64,000 nt of DNA from Clostridium pascui (GCF_016908015.1 NZ_JAFBDB010000001.1:1-64000); one strand, 5' to 3'; counted from the stretch's first letter, positions 52,124-60,809 are shown. The notes: generated by a model not told the origin, from the sequence alone. Translations and numbers: made by a program.

Positions 52124-52203
52124 ATAAGCAATGAGAGTTATATATTTATTGAATAAAACCAGCTCCTTAGAAAAAAACTATTCTATGAAAGGAGATGGAT
52201 TAA

Positions 52204-52359
52204 ATGGATAAAGATATAAAAGATGTATTGCAAAACATTCAATCAGAAGTAAAACAAATTAATACTAAACTTAATGAAATAAAAAGAACTCAGCTTAATG
52301 GTAACTATGTCTATAGAGATGAACAGATAAATTCTAACGATCATAATGATATGGATTAG
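52204..52359 (+). CDS. hypothetical small protein, 51 aa
   Basis: AAAGGAGATGGATTAA precedes ATG. The product starts MDKDIKDVLQNIQSEVKQIN and continues TKLNEIKRTQLNGNYVYRDE, a coiled-coil-like acidic helix with a polar tail (HNDMD end). Well formed, short, with a terminator 50 bp on. Function unknown. Confidence 0.6.
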   Translation: MDKDIKDVLQNIQSEVKQINTKLNEIKRTQLNGNYVYRDEQINSNDHNDMD

Positions 52360-52407
52360 AAAAGAATATAGAGCTTAAGCAGTAAAAATTTAATAATGAA
52401 AAAGATA

Positions 52408-52456
52408 ACCTCCCTGTGGCTTAATGAACTGAGAAAGCAGCATTCACAAGGAGGTT
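52408..52456. terminator. bidirectional terminator
   Basis: AACCTCC(C)TGTG pairs with CACA(A)GGAGGTT. It closes the small ORF and the lysS remnant on the other strand. Confidence 0.6.
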
Positions 52457-52467
52457 TTATATTATTA

Positions 52468-53365
52468 TTATCTTTTAATTAGAGGAAATGCTATAACATC
52501 TTTTATGGTATAAGAACCAGTAAGAAACATTATCATTCTATCAATACCTATTCCTAACCCTCCAGTTGGAGGCATTGCAGTATCGATAGCAACAGTAAAT
52601 TCCTCATCCATTGGACTTGCTGTTTCAAGCCCAGCTCTTAGTTTTGACGCTTGTTCGTGTAAAAGCATTCTTTGCTTTAGTGGGGCGTTAAGTTCTGAAT
52701 AAGCGTTTCCAAGCTCAACACCATAAGCGTAAGATTCAAACCTTTCAATTAAATCTGAATTATGTCTATGAATCTTACATAACGGAGAAGATTCTTCAGG
52801 AAAGTCTATAACAAAGGTTGGCTGAATCAGTTTCTTTTCAGAATACACTTCAAACAAGTTAACTATTAATTCTCCCTTTGAACATTCATCAATAACTAAT
52901 CCCTCATTTTGACTTTCTATTAAGAGCTCATTGTCCGTAACACTTTTAATAATTTCTTCCCTAGTAAGTCTCTCAACATCAATTCCTGTATCCTTTTTTA
53001 CAAGGTCACACATCTTAGCTCTCTTCCACGGAGCTTTAAAATTAATTTCTACGTCTCCATACTGAATCTTTGTTGTTCCATTAACCTTATTAAATACATA
53101 TTGGTACATATTTTCCATAAGTTTCATCATGTCATTATAGTCAGCGTAAGACATATAACATTCAAATAGGCTGAATTCTGGATAATGTGTTCTGTCAATT
53201 CCCTCATTTCTAAAAGCTCTTGCAAAGGTATAAACTCTTTCAATTCCTCCAACTATAAGTCTTTTTAAAAAGCTTATTTAACTTTTTAACTCTTTCCACT
53301 ACAAATTCATTTGAATCTGCCATTATCTTTTCCAAGTTTTCTATACTTTCAAATTCCTTATACAT
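52468..53365 (-). pseudogene. lysS: lysyl-tRNA synthetase (class II) with large internal deletion
   Basis: From 53277 the minus strand is open and encodes the catalytic C-terminus of LysRS: LKRLIVGGIERVYTFARAFR with NEGIDRTHYPEFSLFECYM (motif 2), then GNAYSELNAPLKQRM and GGLGIGIDRMIMFLTGSYTI (motif 3). No start codon precedes motif 2. An ATG at 53365, behind AAAGGTGG and a T-box, begins MYKEFESIENLEKIMADSNE then FVVERVKKLNK and runs out of frame into the LysRS part, stopping at 53240. About 200 residues, including the anticodon-binding OB fold and motif 1, are missing. Probably an internal deletion of a T-box-controlled lysS; the N-terminal piece could also belong to a different gene. Confidence 0.75.
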
Positions 53366-53422
53366 TTTAGCTATACCACCTTTAAATATTTATTTATGAT
53401 TTAATAGATTTTTAGATAAATA

Positions 53423-53700
53423 AAAAAACCTTCACCTCCAAGATTTTAATCTTGAGGACGAAAGTTATATATTCGTGGTACCACCTCAGTTTATCCATAT
53501 GTCACCATATAGAACTCTTCAAGTACATAATTAATTGTATACTCTATAACTTATAACGGGTTATACCGTCACAGCCTACCTCTGAAAACAGACTCGGTGT
53601 GCAACTCTGAGACCTTCTTCAATAAAAAAATCCTTGCACATTCTCACCTTGTAGAGCTCTCTGTAAATTCATATATTTATCTACTCTTCTCTTCATAGTC
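53423..53700 (-). promoter_or_regulatory. T-box riboswitch (leader of the lysS remnant)
   Basis: On the minus strand: AGAGAAGAGTAGATAAAT (53692-53675) and GAGAGCTC (AGUA/GAGAG motifs of stem I), then GGTGAGAA with GTGCAA/TTGCAC pairing. The antiterminator has the invariant AGGTGGTACCACG (53486-53474). Then comes a terminator CCTCAAGATT/AATCTTGGAGG with a T7 run at 53429-53423. This is the canonical order of a T-box. I could not fix the specifier codon (CAC, ACC and AAG are all possible by eye). It should sense uncharged tRNA and control the gene starting at 53365. Confidence 0.85.
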
Positions 53701-53747
53701 TTTAAAAGATTATAACATAAAAAAATTACATATGTCCATAATTAATG

Positions 53748-53844
53748 AAGGCAAAGGTGCTGAGTCAGGTATAACTTGATTCAGCATTTTGGTATTGTTT
53801 TAAAATAATGTTATAATTGGGATATAAGAAATACATAGTTATAT
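53748..53844 (+). repeat. duplicated promoter-hairpin unit, copy 1
   Basis: This unit has GCTGAGTCA and TGATTCAGC arms (53759-53785), then TTGGTA (53789-53794), a 17-bp spacer, TATAAT (53812-53817), and a conserved tail to about 53844. It drives the GyrI-like gene. About 97 bp are nearly repeated at 56880-56977. Confidence 0.75.
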
Positions 53845-53895
53845 AAAATGGTGAGCTAACGTGTTAGATAGATATTTATAAGAGGAGATAGAATA

Positions 53896-54516
53896 ATGAA
53901 GCATGAATATAGAAAACATGAAAAAGAACTTTATTGTCCTAAGAATAAAGCAGAGTTGATAAAAGTTCCTAAACAAAAATTCCTTTGTATAAAGGGCACA
54001 GGTAATCCTAATGATAATGATTTTTCTGAAAGAATAGGTGTTTTGTACTCCCTTGCTTATGCAATTAGAATGATGCCTAAAAATGGATTTACACCAGATG
54101 GTTATTTTGAATATACTGTTTATCCCTTAGAAGGACTATGGGACTTAACAGAAGAAGGCAGGAAAAGTGAAATTTTAAATAAAGATGAATTATTATATAC
54201 TATAATGATTAGGCAACCTGACTTTGTTAATGATGAAGTGGTAGAAAGAGCCTTTGAAATTACAAACAATAAAAAGCCGCATCCATTACTTAAAGAAGTA
54301 TATTTTGATGAGATAGAGGATGGTTTGGCTGTACAAATAATGCACATAGGCTCTTATGATAATGAACCAGAATCATTTAATAAGATGAAAGAATTTATAG
54401 AGAATAATGGGTTAAAGATTAAAACTTTAGTTCACAGAGAAATATATTTATCTGATACAAGAAAAGTAGAAAAAGATAAATTAAAAACCATATTAAGATA
54501 TAGTGTACTAGAGTGA
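53896..54516 (+). CDS. GyrI-like small-molecule-binding domain protein
   Basis: A 206-aa protein with AGAGGAGATAGAATA before ATG. Strands KAELIKVPKQKFLCIKGTGN, NGFTPDGYFEYTVYPLEGLW, ELLYTIMIRQPDFVNDEVV and DGLAVQIMHIGSYDNEPESF match the GyrI-like/SOUL-type ligand-binding fold (YdhE group). There is no HTH, so it is a free ligand-binding protein, not a regulator. Related proteins bind or hydrolyse toxic small molecules. It stands in a run of single genes with individual signals. Confidence 0.85.
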   Translation: MKHEYRKHEKELYCPKNKAELIKVPKQKFLCIKGTGNPNDNDFSERIGVLYSLAYAIRMMPKNGFTPDGYFEYTVYPLEGLWDLTEEGRKSEILNKDELLYTIMIRQPDFVNDEVVERAFEITNNKKPHPLLKEVYFDEIEDGLAVQIMHIGSYDNEPESFNKMKEFIENNGLKIKTLVHREIYLSDTRKVEKDKLKTILRYSVLE

Positions 54517-54592
54517 TAAATTTAATTTAATTCTTGTTTAATAAGACAATTTTAATATAACTGGTGAATAAAAAAAATAATGGGGTGATTTA

Positions 54593-55063
54593 GTGCTTGA
54601 AACTGACAGATGTATAGTAAGACCTTTTGAAGAAAAAGATTTAGAGTTATTTATGATTTATAGAAATAATGAGGAATGGATGCAGTATCAAGGTTTTAAG
54701 AATTTAACAAAAGACGAATATAGAAAAGCCTTAATAGTGCCTTTAAATTTGGAAAAGGGAATGCAACTTGCTATTGTGAACAAAACCACAGATAATCTTT
54801 TAGGAGATTTGTATCTTTTAAAGGAAGAAAAAACTATTACAATTGGATATTCTATTAATCCAATTTATTCACGAAAAGGATATGTAACTGAAGTCTTGAA
54901 AGCCTTATTACTAAAACTTAAAGAACGTCATTCTGATTGTAAAATAGTAGCCATGACAGAAAAAGAAAATATTCCTTCGAAAAAATTGCTACTTAAATTG
55001 GGGTTTGTATATGATGGATGGATAGATAAGTGGCAGTCGGAGATTTATGTTTATCCAAACTAA
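54593..55063 (+). CDS. GNAT family N-acetyltransferase
   Basis: A GTG start after GGGGTGA. The 156-aa product has LETDRCIVRPFEEKDLELF, IVNKTTDNLLGDLYLLKEEK, TIGYSINPIYSRKGYVTEVL (acetyl-CoA loop) and MTEKENIPSKKLLLKLGFVY, the GNAT order. The RIDYxxxR-like opening and substrate size suggest a RimJ/RimL type. Target unknown. Confidence 0.85.
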   Translation: MLETDRCIVRPFEEKDLELFMIYRNNEEWMQYQGFKNLTKDEYRKALIVPLNLEKGMQLAIVNKTTDNLLGDLYLLKEEKTITIGYSINPIYSRKGYVTEVLKALLLKLKERHSDCKIVAMTEKENIPSKKLLLKLGFVYDGWIDKWQSEIYVYPN

Positions 55064-55125
55064 TTATAATGTTAGGATTAGGGTATAAGAAATACATAGC
55101 TGTATGTCATCACGAGATAAGATTA
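55062..55125 (+). repeat. partial copy of the promoter unit tail
   Basis: TAATTATAATGTTAGGATTA followed by GGGTATAAGAAATACATAG and CACGAGATAAGATT resembles the tails at 53810-53844 and 56943-56998. The hairpin and -35 are missing. It lies between the GNAT and PhzF genes. Confidence 0.5.
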
Positions 55126-55331
55126 TTCTTAGTTGGTGGAAGACAAGTGATGGAGTTAACGAAGATGTTTATATAGAGACTTTGGTAATTATTCGTATTA
55201 AGACACATTTTGAAAATATGACGAACTAAATCATGTTCTTTGAAAATTAAATAATACGATATTTACACTATAGGTTATAATTTTAGGTAAAATAAATGTT
55301 AATTATATTTTTTATATAAGGAGGAATTAAA

Positions 55332-56180
55332 ATGGAATATTTTCATGTTGATGTTTTTAGTAATGAAATTTTATTTGGAAATGGATTAACTGTTGTTTTT
55401 TGTAATGAGGAATTAGAAGATAATTTTATGTTGAAATTAACACAAGAGTTTAAGCAATTTGAAACAATTTTTGTGAGAAGAATAGATGATAGTATATTTA
55501 ATGCAAGAATTTTCACAGTAGATGAAGAATTGGATTTTGCGGGGCATCCTATTTTGGGGGCAGCTGCTACTATTCATAGTCATATTTTTAGAAATGAAGA
55601 AGATATAGCAATTACATTTGAATTAAATCAAAAAACAATTATAGTTAATTCAAAAAAGATAGAGCAGTATTATGAAGTACAAATGAATCAAGGAAAAGCG
55701 GAATTTCTCTGTGAAGTTTCAGAAGAGAAGAGAAATAAATATGTACATGCATTGAACTTGTCAGAAGAAAATTTAAGCGAAGAATTTCCTATGGAAGTTG
55801 TATCAACAGGATTACCATACTTATTAGTACCATTAACTTCAGGAATAGAGAATGCAAAAATAATTAATTCTAAATTTGAAGAAATGTTAAAAGAAGTAGG
55901 TGCTAAATTTGCTTATATATTTGATGTGAATTATATAGAAGGACGTACCTGGGATAATCAAGGAAACGTTGAGGATGTTGCAACAGGAAGTGCAGCTGGA
56001 CCATTAGGTGCATATTTATATAAGCATAATATTTTTAATTTAGGTCATGAGATTATAATAAATCAAGGAAGATTTGTCGGCAGGCCTAGTAAAATTAAGG
56101 TTTCTATGAGCATTTCTGAAAAAGAAATGTTAGTGTCTGGAGAGGTAGCTATTTTGGCAAAGGGAACTATTTTACTATAA
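55332..56180 (+). CDS. PhzF family phenazine biosynthesis-like epimerase/isomerase
   Basis: A 282-aa protein with AAGGAGGAATTAAA before ATG. It starts MEYFHVDVFSNEILFGNGLT, with NARIFTVDEELDFAGHPILG and AAATIHSH, then VEDVATGSAAGPLGAYLYKH and INQGRFVGRPSKIKVSM: the two symmetric DapF-like halves of PhzF. The conserved FTxxxExxFAGHP and the GxxxDPATGSA region (here ATGSA) are present. The first half retains E in VDEELDF. Substrate unknown. A terminator follows. Confidence 0.88.
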   Translation: MEYFHVDVFSNEILFGNGLTVVFCNEELEDNFMLKLTQEFKQFETIFVRRIDDSIFNARIFTVDEELDFAGHPILGAAATIHSHIFRNEEDIAITFELNQKTIIVNSKKIEQYYEVQMNQGKAEFLCEVSEEKRNKYVHALNLSEENLSEEFPMEVVSTGLPYLLVPLTSGIENAKIINSKFEEMLKEVGAKFAYIFDVNYIEGRTWDNQGNVEDVATGSAAGPLGAYLYKHNIFNLGHEIIINQGRFVGRPSKIKVSMSISEKEMLVSGEVAILAKGTILL

Positions 56181-56190
56181 TAATAAACGT

Positions 56191-56232
56191 AAAAAATCGC
56201 ATTATTCAAGAGATTGAATTTGCGATTTTTTA
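56191..56232 (+). terminator. terminator of the PhzF gene
   Basis: AAAAAATCGCA pairs with TGCGATTTTTT around TTATTCAAGAGATTGAATT. Confidence 0.85.
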
Positions 56233-56288
56233 TTGCGCAATCCAATTAAATGGGGAACTACAAGATGAAATTATCAGGAGGCTTTAAT

Positions 56289-56723
56289 ATGAGTAACAAA
56301 TTAACAGTAACAGCAGATTTGATAAATGACAAGGTAAAATTCTCAGGGGTATCTCGTGATAATAATCAGGTATTTATAGATGCTGTACAACCTTTAGGTG
56401 AGGGAGATGGATATACGCCACTTGAGTTGTTTCTTATGAGTTTAGCAACCTGTAGTGGAATGACATTGGCTTTACTACTAAGAAAGATGAATAAGAATGT
56501 GTCTGAATTAAACGTAATTGCATCAGGTGAAAGAAGAGAAACATTACCGAAATATTTTAAAAGTATACAATTAAGATTTGAACTTGCATCGAATGATGTA
56601 CAGCCAGATGATATTGAAAGTGTAATAAAAAATATGGAGGAATATGCATGTCCTGTTTGGAACATGGTGAAAAATAATGTCGATATAAGCAGTGAATATA
56701 TGATAAAATATCAATTTTTATAA
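56289..56723 (+). CDS. OsmC/Ohr family protein
   Basis: The ATG at 56289 follows AGGAGG (56277-56282); the in-frame start at 56250 precedes that site. The 144-aa product has DAVQPLGEGDGYTPLELFLM, SLATCSGMTLALLLRKMNKN and EYACPVWNMVKNNVDISSEY. The two cysteines (in ATCSG and ACPVW) are the peroxide-reactive pair of OsmC. It reduces organic hydroperoxides. It lies right behind the PhzF terminator, as a separate unit. Confidence 0.9.
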   Translation: MSNKLTVTADLINDKVKFSGVSRDNNQVFIDAVQPLGEGDGYTPLELFLMSLATCSGMTLALLLRKMNKNVSELNVIASGERRETLPKYFKSIQLRFELASNDVQPDDIESVIKNMEEYACPVWNMVKNNVDISSEYMIKYQFL

Positions 56724-56725
56724 TG

Positions 56726-56870
56726 TAGGACTAAATTTGATTAAAGATTTTGATATTGAAGTTCATTATGAAGGAGCGAAAATACAAAATAAATATATAA
56801 ATAAAGTGTTAAATTAAAAACTTGATGAAGTATAGTATCATTGATAGAATTGCTGTGTATAGAATTACGA
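56726..56870 (+). pseudogene. fragment of a peptidase S51-like gene, duplicate of 60233-60500
   Basis: VGLNLIKDFDIEVHYEGAKI then QNKYINKVLN match residues about 157-187 of the S51-like protein encoded at 59763, at nearly the same DNA sequence. The following AAAACTTGATGAAGTATAG matches sequence beyond that gene's stop, so about 120 bp in between are deleted. Only the 3' part is present here. Confidence 0.8.
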
Positions 56871-56879
56871 TTAATAATT

Positions 56880-56977
56880 AAGGCAAAGGTGCTGAGTCAG
56901 GTATAGCTTGACTCAGCGTTTTGGCATTGTTTTAAAACAATGTTATAATTAGGATATAAGAAAGATGTAGTTGTATA
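56880..56977 (+). repeat. duplicated promoter-hairpin unit, copy 2
   Basis: GCTGAGTCA (56891-56899) pairs perfectly with TGACTCAGC (56909-56917), followed by TTGGCA (56921-56926), a 17-bp spacer and TATAAT (56944-56949). Compared with copy 1 the stem has been restored to full complementarity. It drives the GNAT gene at 57020. Confidence 0.8.
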
Positions 56978-57019
56978 TTATGACGAGATAAGATTGTTTT
57001 TATGATGGGGAGGATGGAA

Positions 57020-57532
57020 ATGGATTTCTTAATTAGGCCAATAGAAGTTGGTGATGGAAAAGGTATTAATGAGCTTAGAAGGATGCCAGGAGTATTTGAA
57101 AACATTCTTGGTATTCCATCTGAGCGAGTGAAGCGCAGTGAAGATTTTATCACGAATATGGATAGTAATCATCATCAATTGGTTGCAGTAACAAAAACTC
57201 AAAATGGTGAGGATATTATAATTGGGACAGTTGGATTAACTGTTAACCATAACCCACGTACACGGCATAGTGGCAGCATTGGAATTATGATTCATAAGGA
57301 TTATCAAAATATGGGGGGTGGAACAGCTCTTATGCAAGCTATCATAGATATTGCCGACAATTGGCTTATGCTTATCAGAGTTGAATTGGGGGTATTTGAG
57401 GATAATGAAAGAGCAATTCACTTATATGAGAAGTTTGGATTTGAAAAAGAAGGACTAAAACGTCTTGCAGCTATCCGAAAGGGAAAATATGAAAATGAGT
57501 ATTTAATGGCAAGAATTAAAGAGAATTTTTAG
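57020..57532 (+). CDS. GNAT family N-acetyltransferase
   Basis: The ATG at 57020 follows GGGGAGG (57007-57013); earlier in-frame ATGs at 57002 and 57014 overlap that site. The 170-aa product starts MDFLIRPIEVGDGKGINELR and has GTVGLTVNHNPRTRHSGSIG, IMIHKDYQNMGGGTALMQAI (acetyl-CoA loop), VELGVFEDNERAIHLYEKFG and FEKEGLKRLAAIRKGKYENE. This is the PhnO/RimI-like GNAT form with an HSG strand, often called phosphinothricin-type acetyltransferase. Substrate unknown. Confidence 0.88.
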   Translation: MDFLIRPIEVGDGKGINELRRMPGVFENILGIPSERVKRSEDFITNMDSNHHQLVAVTKTQNGEDIIIGTVGLTVNHNPRTRHSGSIGIMIHKDYQNMGGGTALMQAIIDIADNWLMLIRVELGVFEDNERAIHLYEKFGFEKEGLKRLAAIRKGKYENEYLMARIKENF

Positions 57533-57558
57533 GAAAGTTTATAAATTGGGGGGAATAT

Positions 57559-58232
57559 ATGAATATAGAAATCAAACATAAAAAGATTATCGAGATTGTT
57601 CAAGATAAATTAACCTGTTCAGCACATAATTTAGACCATGTACTTAGAGTTTATAATCTCTGTTTATTACTTGCAAAACATGAGAAAGATGTTGATTTAG
57701 AAATTCTTATTCCAGCAGCATTATTACATGATATTGCAAGGGTTGAAGAGAGCCAAGATAAAACGGGTAAAATTGACCATGCCGTTTTAGGAAGTGCGAT
57801 TGCGGAGGATATATTAAGAAATTTAGAATATGAAGAAGATAAAATTGAGAAGATAAAGCACTGTATTATAGCTCATAGATTCAGAACTGGAAATGAACCT
57901 AATTCAATAGAAGCAAAAATACTCTTTGATTCAGATAAACTAGATGTTATAGGAGCAAGTGGAATTGCCCGTGTTTTTATGTTAGCAGGACAATTTGGAC
58001 AAAGACTAACAACCGATGAGCCATTAAATGATTATCTCAAATCTAATACTGTTGAAAATGGAAGATTAAAAGATGTTTCAAAACACACACCGTTAATTGA
58101 ATATGAAGTAAAGTTAAAAAAATACCAGATAAACTATATACTGAAAAAGCAAAAGAAATTGGAAAAGAAAGACTTAATTTTATGGAGAAATATTTTGATA
58201 GATTGAAATTAGAACTAGATGGCATGAAGTAA
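57559..58232 (+). pseudogene. HD domain hydrolase, frameshifted in an A7 run near the 3' end
   Basis: TTGGGGGGAATAT precedes ATG. The HD motifs are LDHVLRVYNLCLLLAK (H), LIPAALLHDIARVEES (HD), IKHCIIAHRFRTGNEP and DSDKLDVIGA. The annotated frame changes to a basic tail after EYEVKLKK. With one A added to the A7 at 58116-58122 the protein continues IPDKLYTEKAKEIGKERLNF and ends LELDGMK at 58232, the normal end of this HD family (phosphohydrolase, YedJ-like). The loss is only of the last 30 residues; either a real or a sequencing indel. Confidence 0.8.
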
Positions 58233-58265
58233 AACTTAAAACAAGACAATTGGGGGACGTATTGG

Positions 58266-58799
58266 ATGATAGAGATGTGTGTTAATAACGAGAAAGTTAT
58301 AATTAGAGAGGCCAAAAAGTTTGATGCCAAAGCATTAATAGAGTACCTTAATGTTATTGGGGGAGAATCAGATTATTTAACCTTTGGAGCAGAGCAATTT
58401 GGAAGAAGTGTTGAGCAGGAAGAAGAATTTATTGTAAATGCTTTGAACAAAGAAAATGCTTTATTTATCATAGCAGAAGTCAATGGAAAAGTAGTTGGAA
58501 ATTTAAACTTTTCTGGAGGGATAAGACAAAGGACAGCTCATGTTGGCGAATTTGGAGTAAGTACCCTTAAGGAATATTGGGGAAATGCCATAGGGGAGGA
58601 ACTTATAAAATATTTAATTACCTGGAGTAAAAGTTCAGGAATAATTAGAAAAATAAATCTAAGAGTTAGAAATGATAATACAAGAGGTATTAGCTTATAT
58701 AAGAAGCTTGGCTTTTTAGAAGAAGGAATAATAAAAAGGGATTTTTTAATTAATGGAGAGTTCTATGACTCTTTACTAATGGGGTTACTAATTGATTAA
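58266..58799 (+). CDS. GNAT family N-acetyltransferase
   Basis: An ATG about nine bases after TGGGGGACG. The 177-aa product has VIIREAKKFDAKALIEYLN, FIIAEVNGKVVGNLNFSGG, RTAHVGEFGVSTLKEYWGNA (acetyl-CoA loop with IGEELIKYLI) and KINLRVRNDNTRGISLYKKL. It matches the same GNAT class as the previous one but is clearly diverged. Substrate unknown. Confidence 0.88.
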   Translation: MIEMCVNNEKVIIREAKKFDAKALIEYLNVIGGESDYLTFGAEQFGRSVEQEEEFIVNALNKENALFIIAEVNGKVVGNLNFSGGIRQRTAHVGEFGVSTLKEYWGNAIGEELIKYLITWSKSSGIIRKINLRVRNDNTRGISLYKKLGFLEEGIIKRDFLINGEFYDSLLMGLLID

Positions 58800-58813
58800 A
58801 ATTGGGGGTAAAA

Positions 58814-58903
58814 ATGATAGAGAATATCTTAAACATTGTAAAATATTATGTAATAGGAGTTAAAAAGTTTAGTGATAGTGTGATGTATCTTGGGATTTAT
58901 TAA
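58814..58903 (+). CDS. 29-codon ORF, possibly a gene remnant
   Basis: TTGGGGGTAAAA precedes ATG. It reads MIENILNIVKYYVIGVKKFS and ends DSVMYLGIY. Signals are acceptable but the product looks like a fragment. Confidence 0.3.
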   Translation: MIENILNIVKYYVIGVKKFSDSVMYLGIY

Positions 58904-58932
58904 AATAGATATTAAGGGGAAAGGGAAAATAA

Positions 58933-59691
58933 ATGAAGAGAAAATATAAAATTTTACTTAAAATCCTTATAAGTTTGATTATAATAATTCTTTTAAATTT
59001 TATTCCAACATTAAGTTTAAGAACTAAAGATATGACATCTATAGAAAAACCACATTTTATAGTTTATTATGAAAGAAAAGATGAAAATGCAGCAATTGAT
59101 ATTATCAGCAGATTAGAAAAAGGATATAATCTCGTTGCTAACTCAATTAGTATAAGTCCTAATTATAAAACTGAAGTTTATATTTACAGTAGCTTAGATA
59201 AGTTTCATATTAAAAAATATGGGCTGGTTGGTAAAATTATTGCTCCTGAATGGTATATTGGAGATAATATAAAAAATAAGGTTATTATTGTCTCTCCAAA
59301 TTCTCCTGGAAAGCAGCATAATTATGAGGATACTGCTGATGCTGCTCTACATGAATATATACATACCTTAATGTGGAGTATTAATCCAAGATTATCAAAA
59401 TTTATTAATGAGGGTATGGCAGGATATATCTCTGGTAATACAAAACCCTCTATTAAATTTAACAACATTCCGTCATATGAAGATACTAAAATTACAAATC
59501 CTATAACTTTTGGGAATCATAATATGTATCCAATTTCTTATACTTATATTGAGTATCTAGATAAGACATATGGTATGGGAAAGGTTTTGCAGTTAATAAA
59601 AACTGAGAACTATTCACAAACCTTTGGCAAAACTGAGAATGAAATATTTGAAGAGTGGGTAGCTTTTTTAAAATCAAATTATTTAGAATGA
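58933..59691 (+). CDS. membrane-anchored gluzincin-type metallopeptidase (peptidase MA-like)
   Basis: A 252-aa protein with GGGGAAAGGGAAAATAA before ATG. The N-terminal helix (ILISLIIIILLNFI, residues 11-24) is an uncleaved anchor or signal. The domain has a zinc motif HEYIH (H140, E141, H144) and a downstream NEGMAGYI with Glu160 as third ligand, the gluzincin pattern (M1-like, peptidase_MA_2). It would act outside the membrane. Substrate unknown. Confidence 0.75.
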   Translation: MKRKYKILLKILISLIIIILLNFIPTLSLRTKDMTSIEKPHFIVYYERKDENAAIDIISRLEKGYNLVANSISISPNYKTEVYIYSSLDKFHIKKYGLVGKIIAPEWYIGDNIKNKVIIVSPNSPGKQHNYEDTADAALHEYIHTLMWSINPRLSKFINEGMAGYISGNTKPSIKFNNIPSYEDTKITNPITFGNHNMYPISYTYIEYLDKTYGMGKVLQLIKTENYSQTFGKTENEIFEEWVAFLKSNYLE

Positions 59692-59762
59692 GTTAATTTT
59701 AAATCAATTTAATAAATAGATTATTGCATTTTTGTTTGAGAAATTAATGGGGGATAATATTA

Positions 59763-60446
59763 ATGGTAAATATGTTATTTAGTTTATATAATTTTCACGA
59801 AGATTGGGCAAAAAATGCAGTTTCAAAGTATATAAATTTTAATGATAAGGTTTTAATAATTCCATTTTCCTTCGGTAATAAGATAAGCAGTCATAAGCAG
59901 TGGCAGAATGCTTATAGTAAGGATAATGGGAAATATTATGAAAGTATTGTTACGCCATTTTTGAATTATGGAATCAGAGAAGAAAATATAGATTGGGTAA
60001 ATTATTTTAAAGATACAAAGGAAAATGCAAAAGCTAAGATAAGGAATAGTGGTATACTATTTTTCACCGGTGGCTTACCAGATAAGATAATGTTACGACT
60101 GATGGAATTTGGCTTGATTAATGATATTGAAAGCTTTAGAGGTGTTGTTATTGGTATTAGTGCAGGAGCAATGATTCAAATAGGAGAATATCACATTACA
60201 CCTGATGAAGACTACAATAGATTTACATACAATCTAGGACTAAATTTAATTAAAGATTTTGATATTGAAGTTCATTGTGAAGGAACGGAAATACAAAACA
60301 AATATATAAATAAAGTGTTAAATGAAAAAAGAGATAGAATATATGCAATTACAAATACTGGGGGACTAATTTTTCATGATAACAAAATTACTTTATTAGG
60401 GGATGCGAAAAACTTTAGTAGAGAAAATATTTTCTTAAGAACTTGA
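59763..60446 (+). CDS. peptidase S51-like (dipeptidase E/cyanophycinase-related) protein
   Basis: A 227-aa protein with TGGGGGATAATATTA before ATG. The type-1 amidotransferase-like fold is visible: LFFTGGLPDKIMLRLMEFG (near residue 98), nucleophile elbow GVVIGISAGAMIQIGEYHIT with Ser133, and FDIEVHCEGTEIQNKYI. The catalytic Ser-His-Glu arrangement fits S51 peptidases; the substrate is unknown. A truncated copy of its 3' end is at 56726. Confidence 0.82.
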   Translation: MVNMLFSLYNFHEDWAKNAVSKYINFNDKVLIIPFSFGNKISSHKQWQNAYSKDNGKYYESIVTPFLNYGIREENIDWVNYFKDTKENAKAKIRNSGILFFTGGLPDKIMLRLMEFGLINDIESFRGVVIGISAGAMIQIGEYHITPDEDYNRFTYNLGLNLIKDFDIEVHCEGTEIQNKYINKVLNEKRDRIYAITNTGGLIFHDNKITLLGDAKNFSRENIFLRT

Positions 60447-60569
60447 TTGAGTAGAGTATATTGATAGAATTTCGGTATTTAAAATTGATTTATAAAATAT
60501 GTATAAATACATAATTTCATCTAAATGAATAGCAAATATTATTTATATTTCAAATAGGAGGTGGAGATT

Positions 60570-60809
60570 ATGAAATGTCCGTATTGTGGCGAAGATATGG
60601 AACAAGGAGTTATACAAAGCCCACATGAAATCGCGTGGAAAAATAAAAGGTCTTACATTGGGAGAGCAAAATTTCATAAAGGATCAATTATTTTATCGAA
60701 GCTATCCATGTTAGAAGGTTCAGCAGTGATAGCCAACTGCTGCCGTAAATGTGAGAAGATTATTATAGATTATAAAGATAATAATTGTGATATGAACCAA
60801 GAAAAATAA
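60570..60809 (+). CDS. small zinc-ribbon protein (PF20097-like)
   Basis: The ATG at 60570 follows AGGAGGTGGAG, which overlaps the in-frame start at 60561. The 79-aa product has MKCPYCGEDMEQGVIQSPHE and ANCCRKCEKIIIDYKDNN, two CxxC knuckles on either side of a beta region (the PF20097 layout). Nucleic acid or protein binding is possible; function unknown. Confidence 0.75.
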   Translation: MKCPYCGEDMEQGVIQSPHEIAWKNKRSYIGRAKFHKGSIILSKLSMLEGSAVIANCCRKCEKIIIDYKDNNCDMNQEK

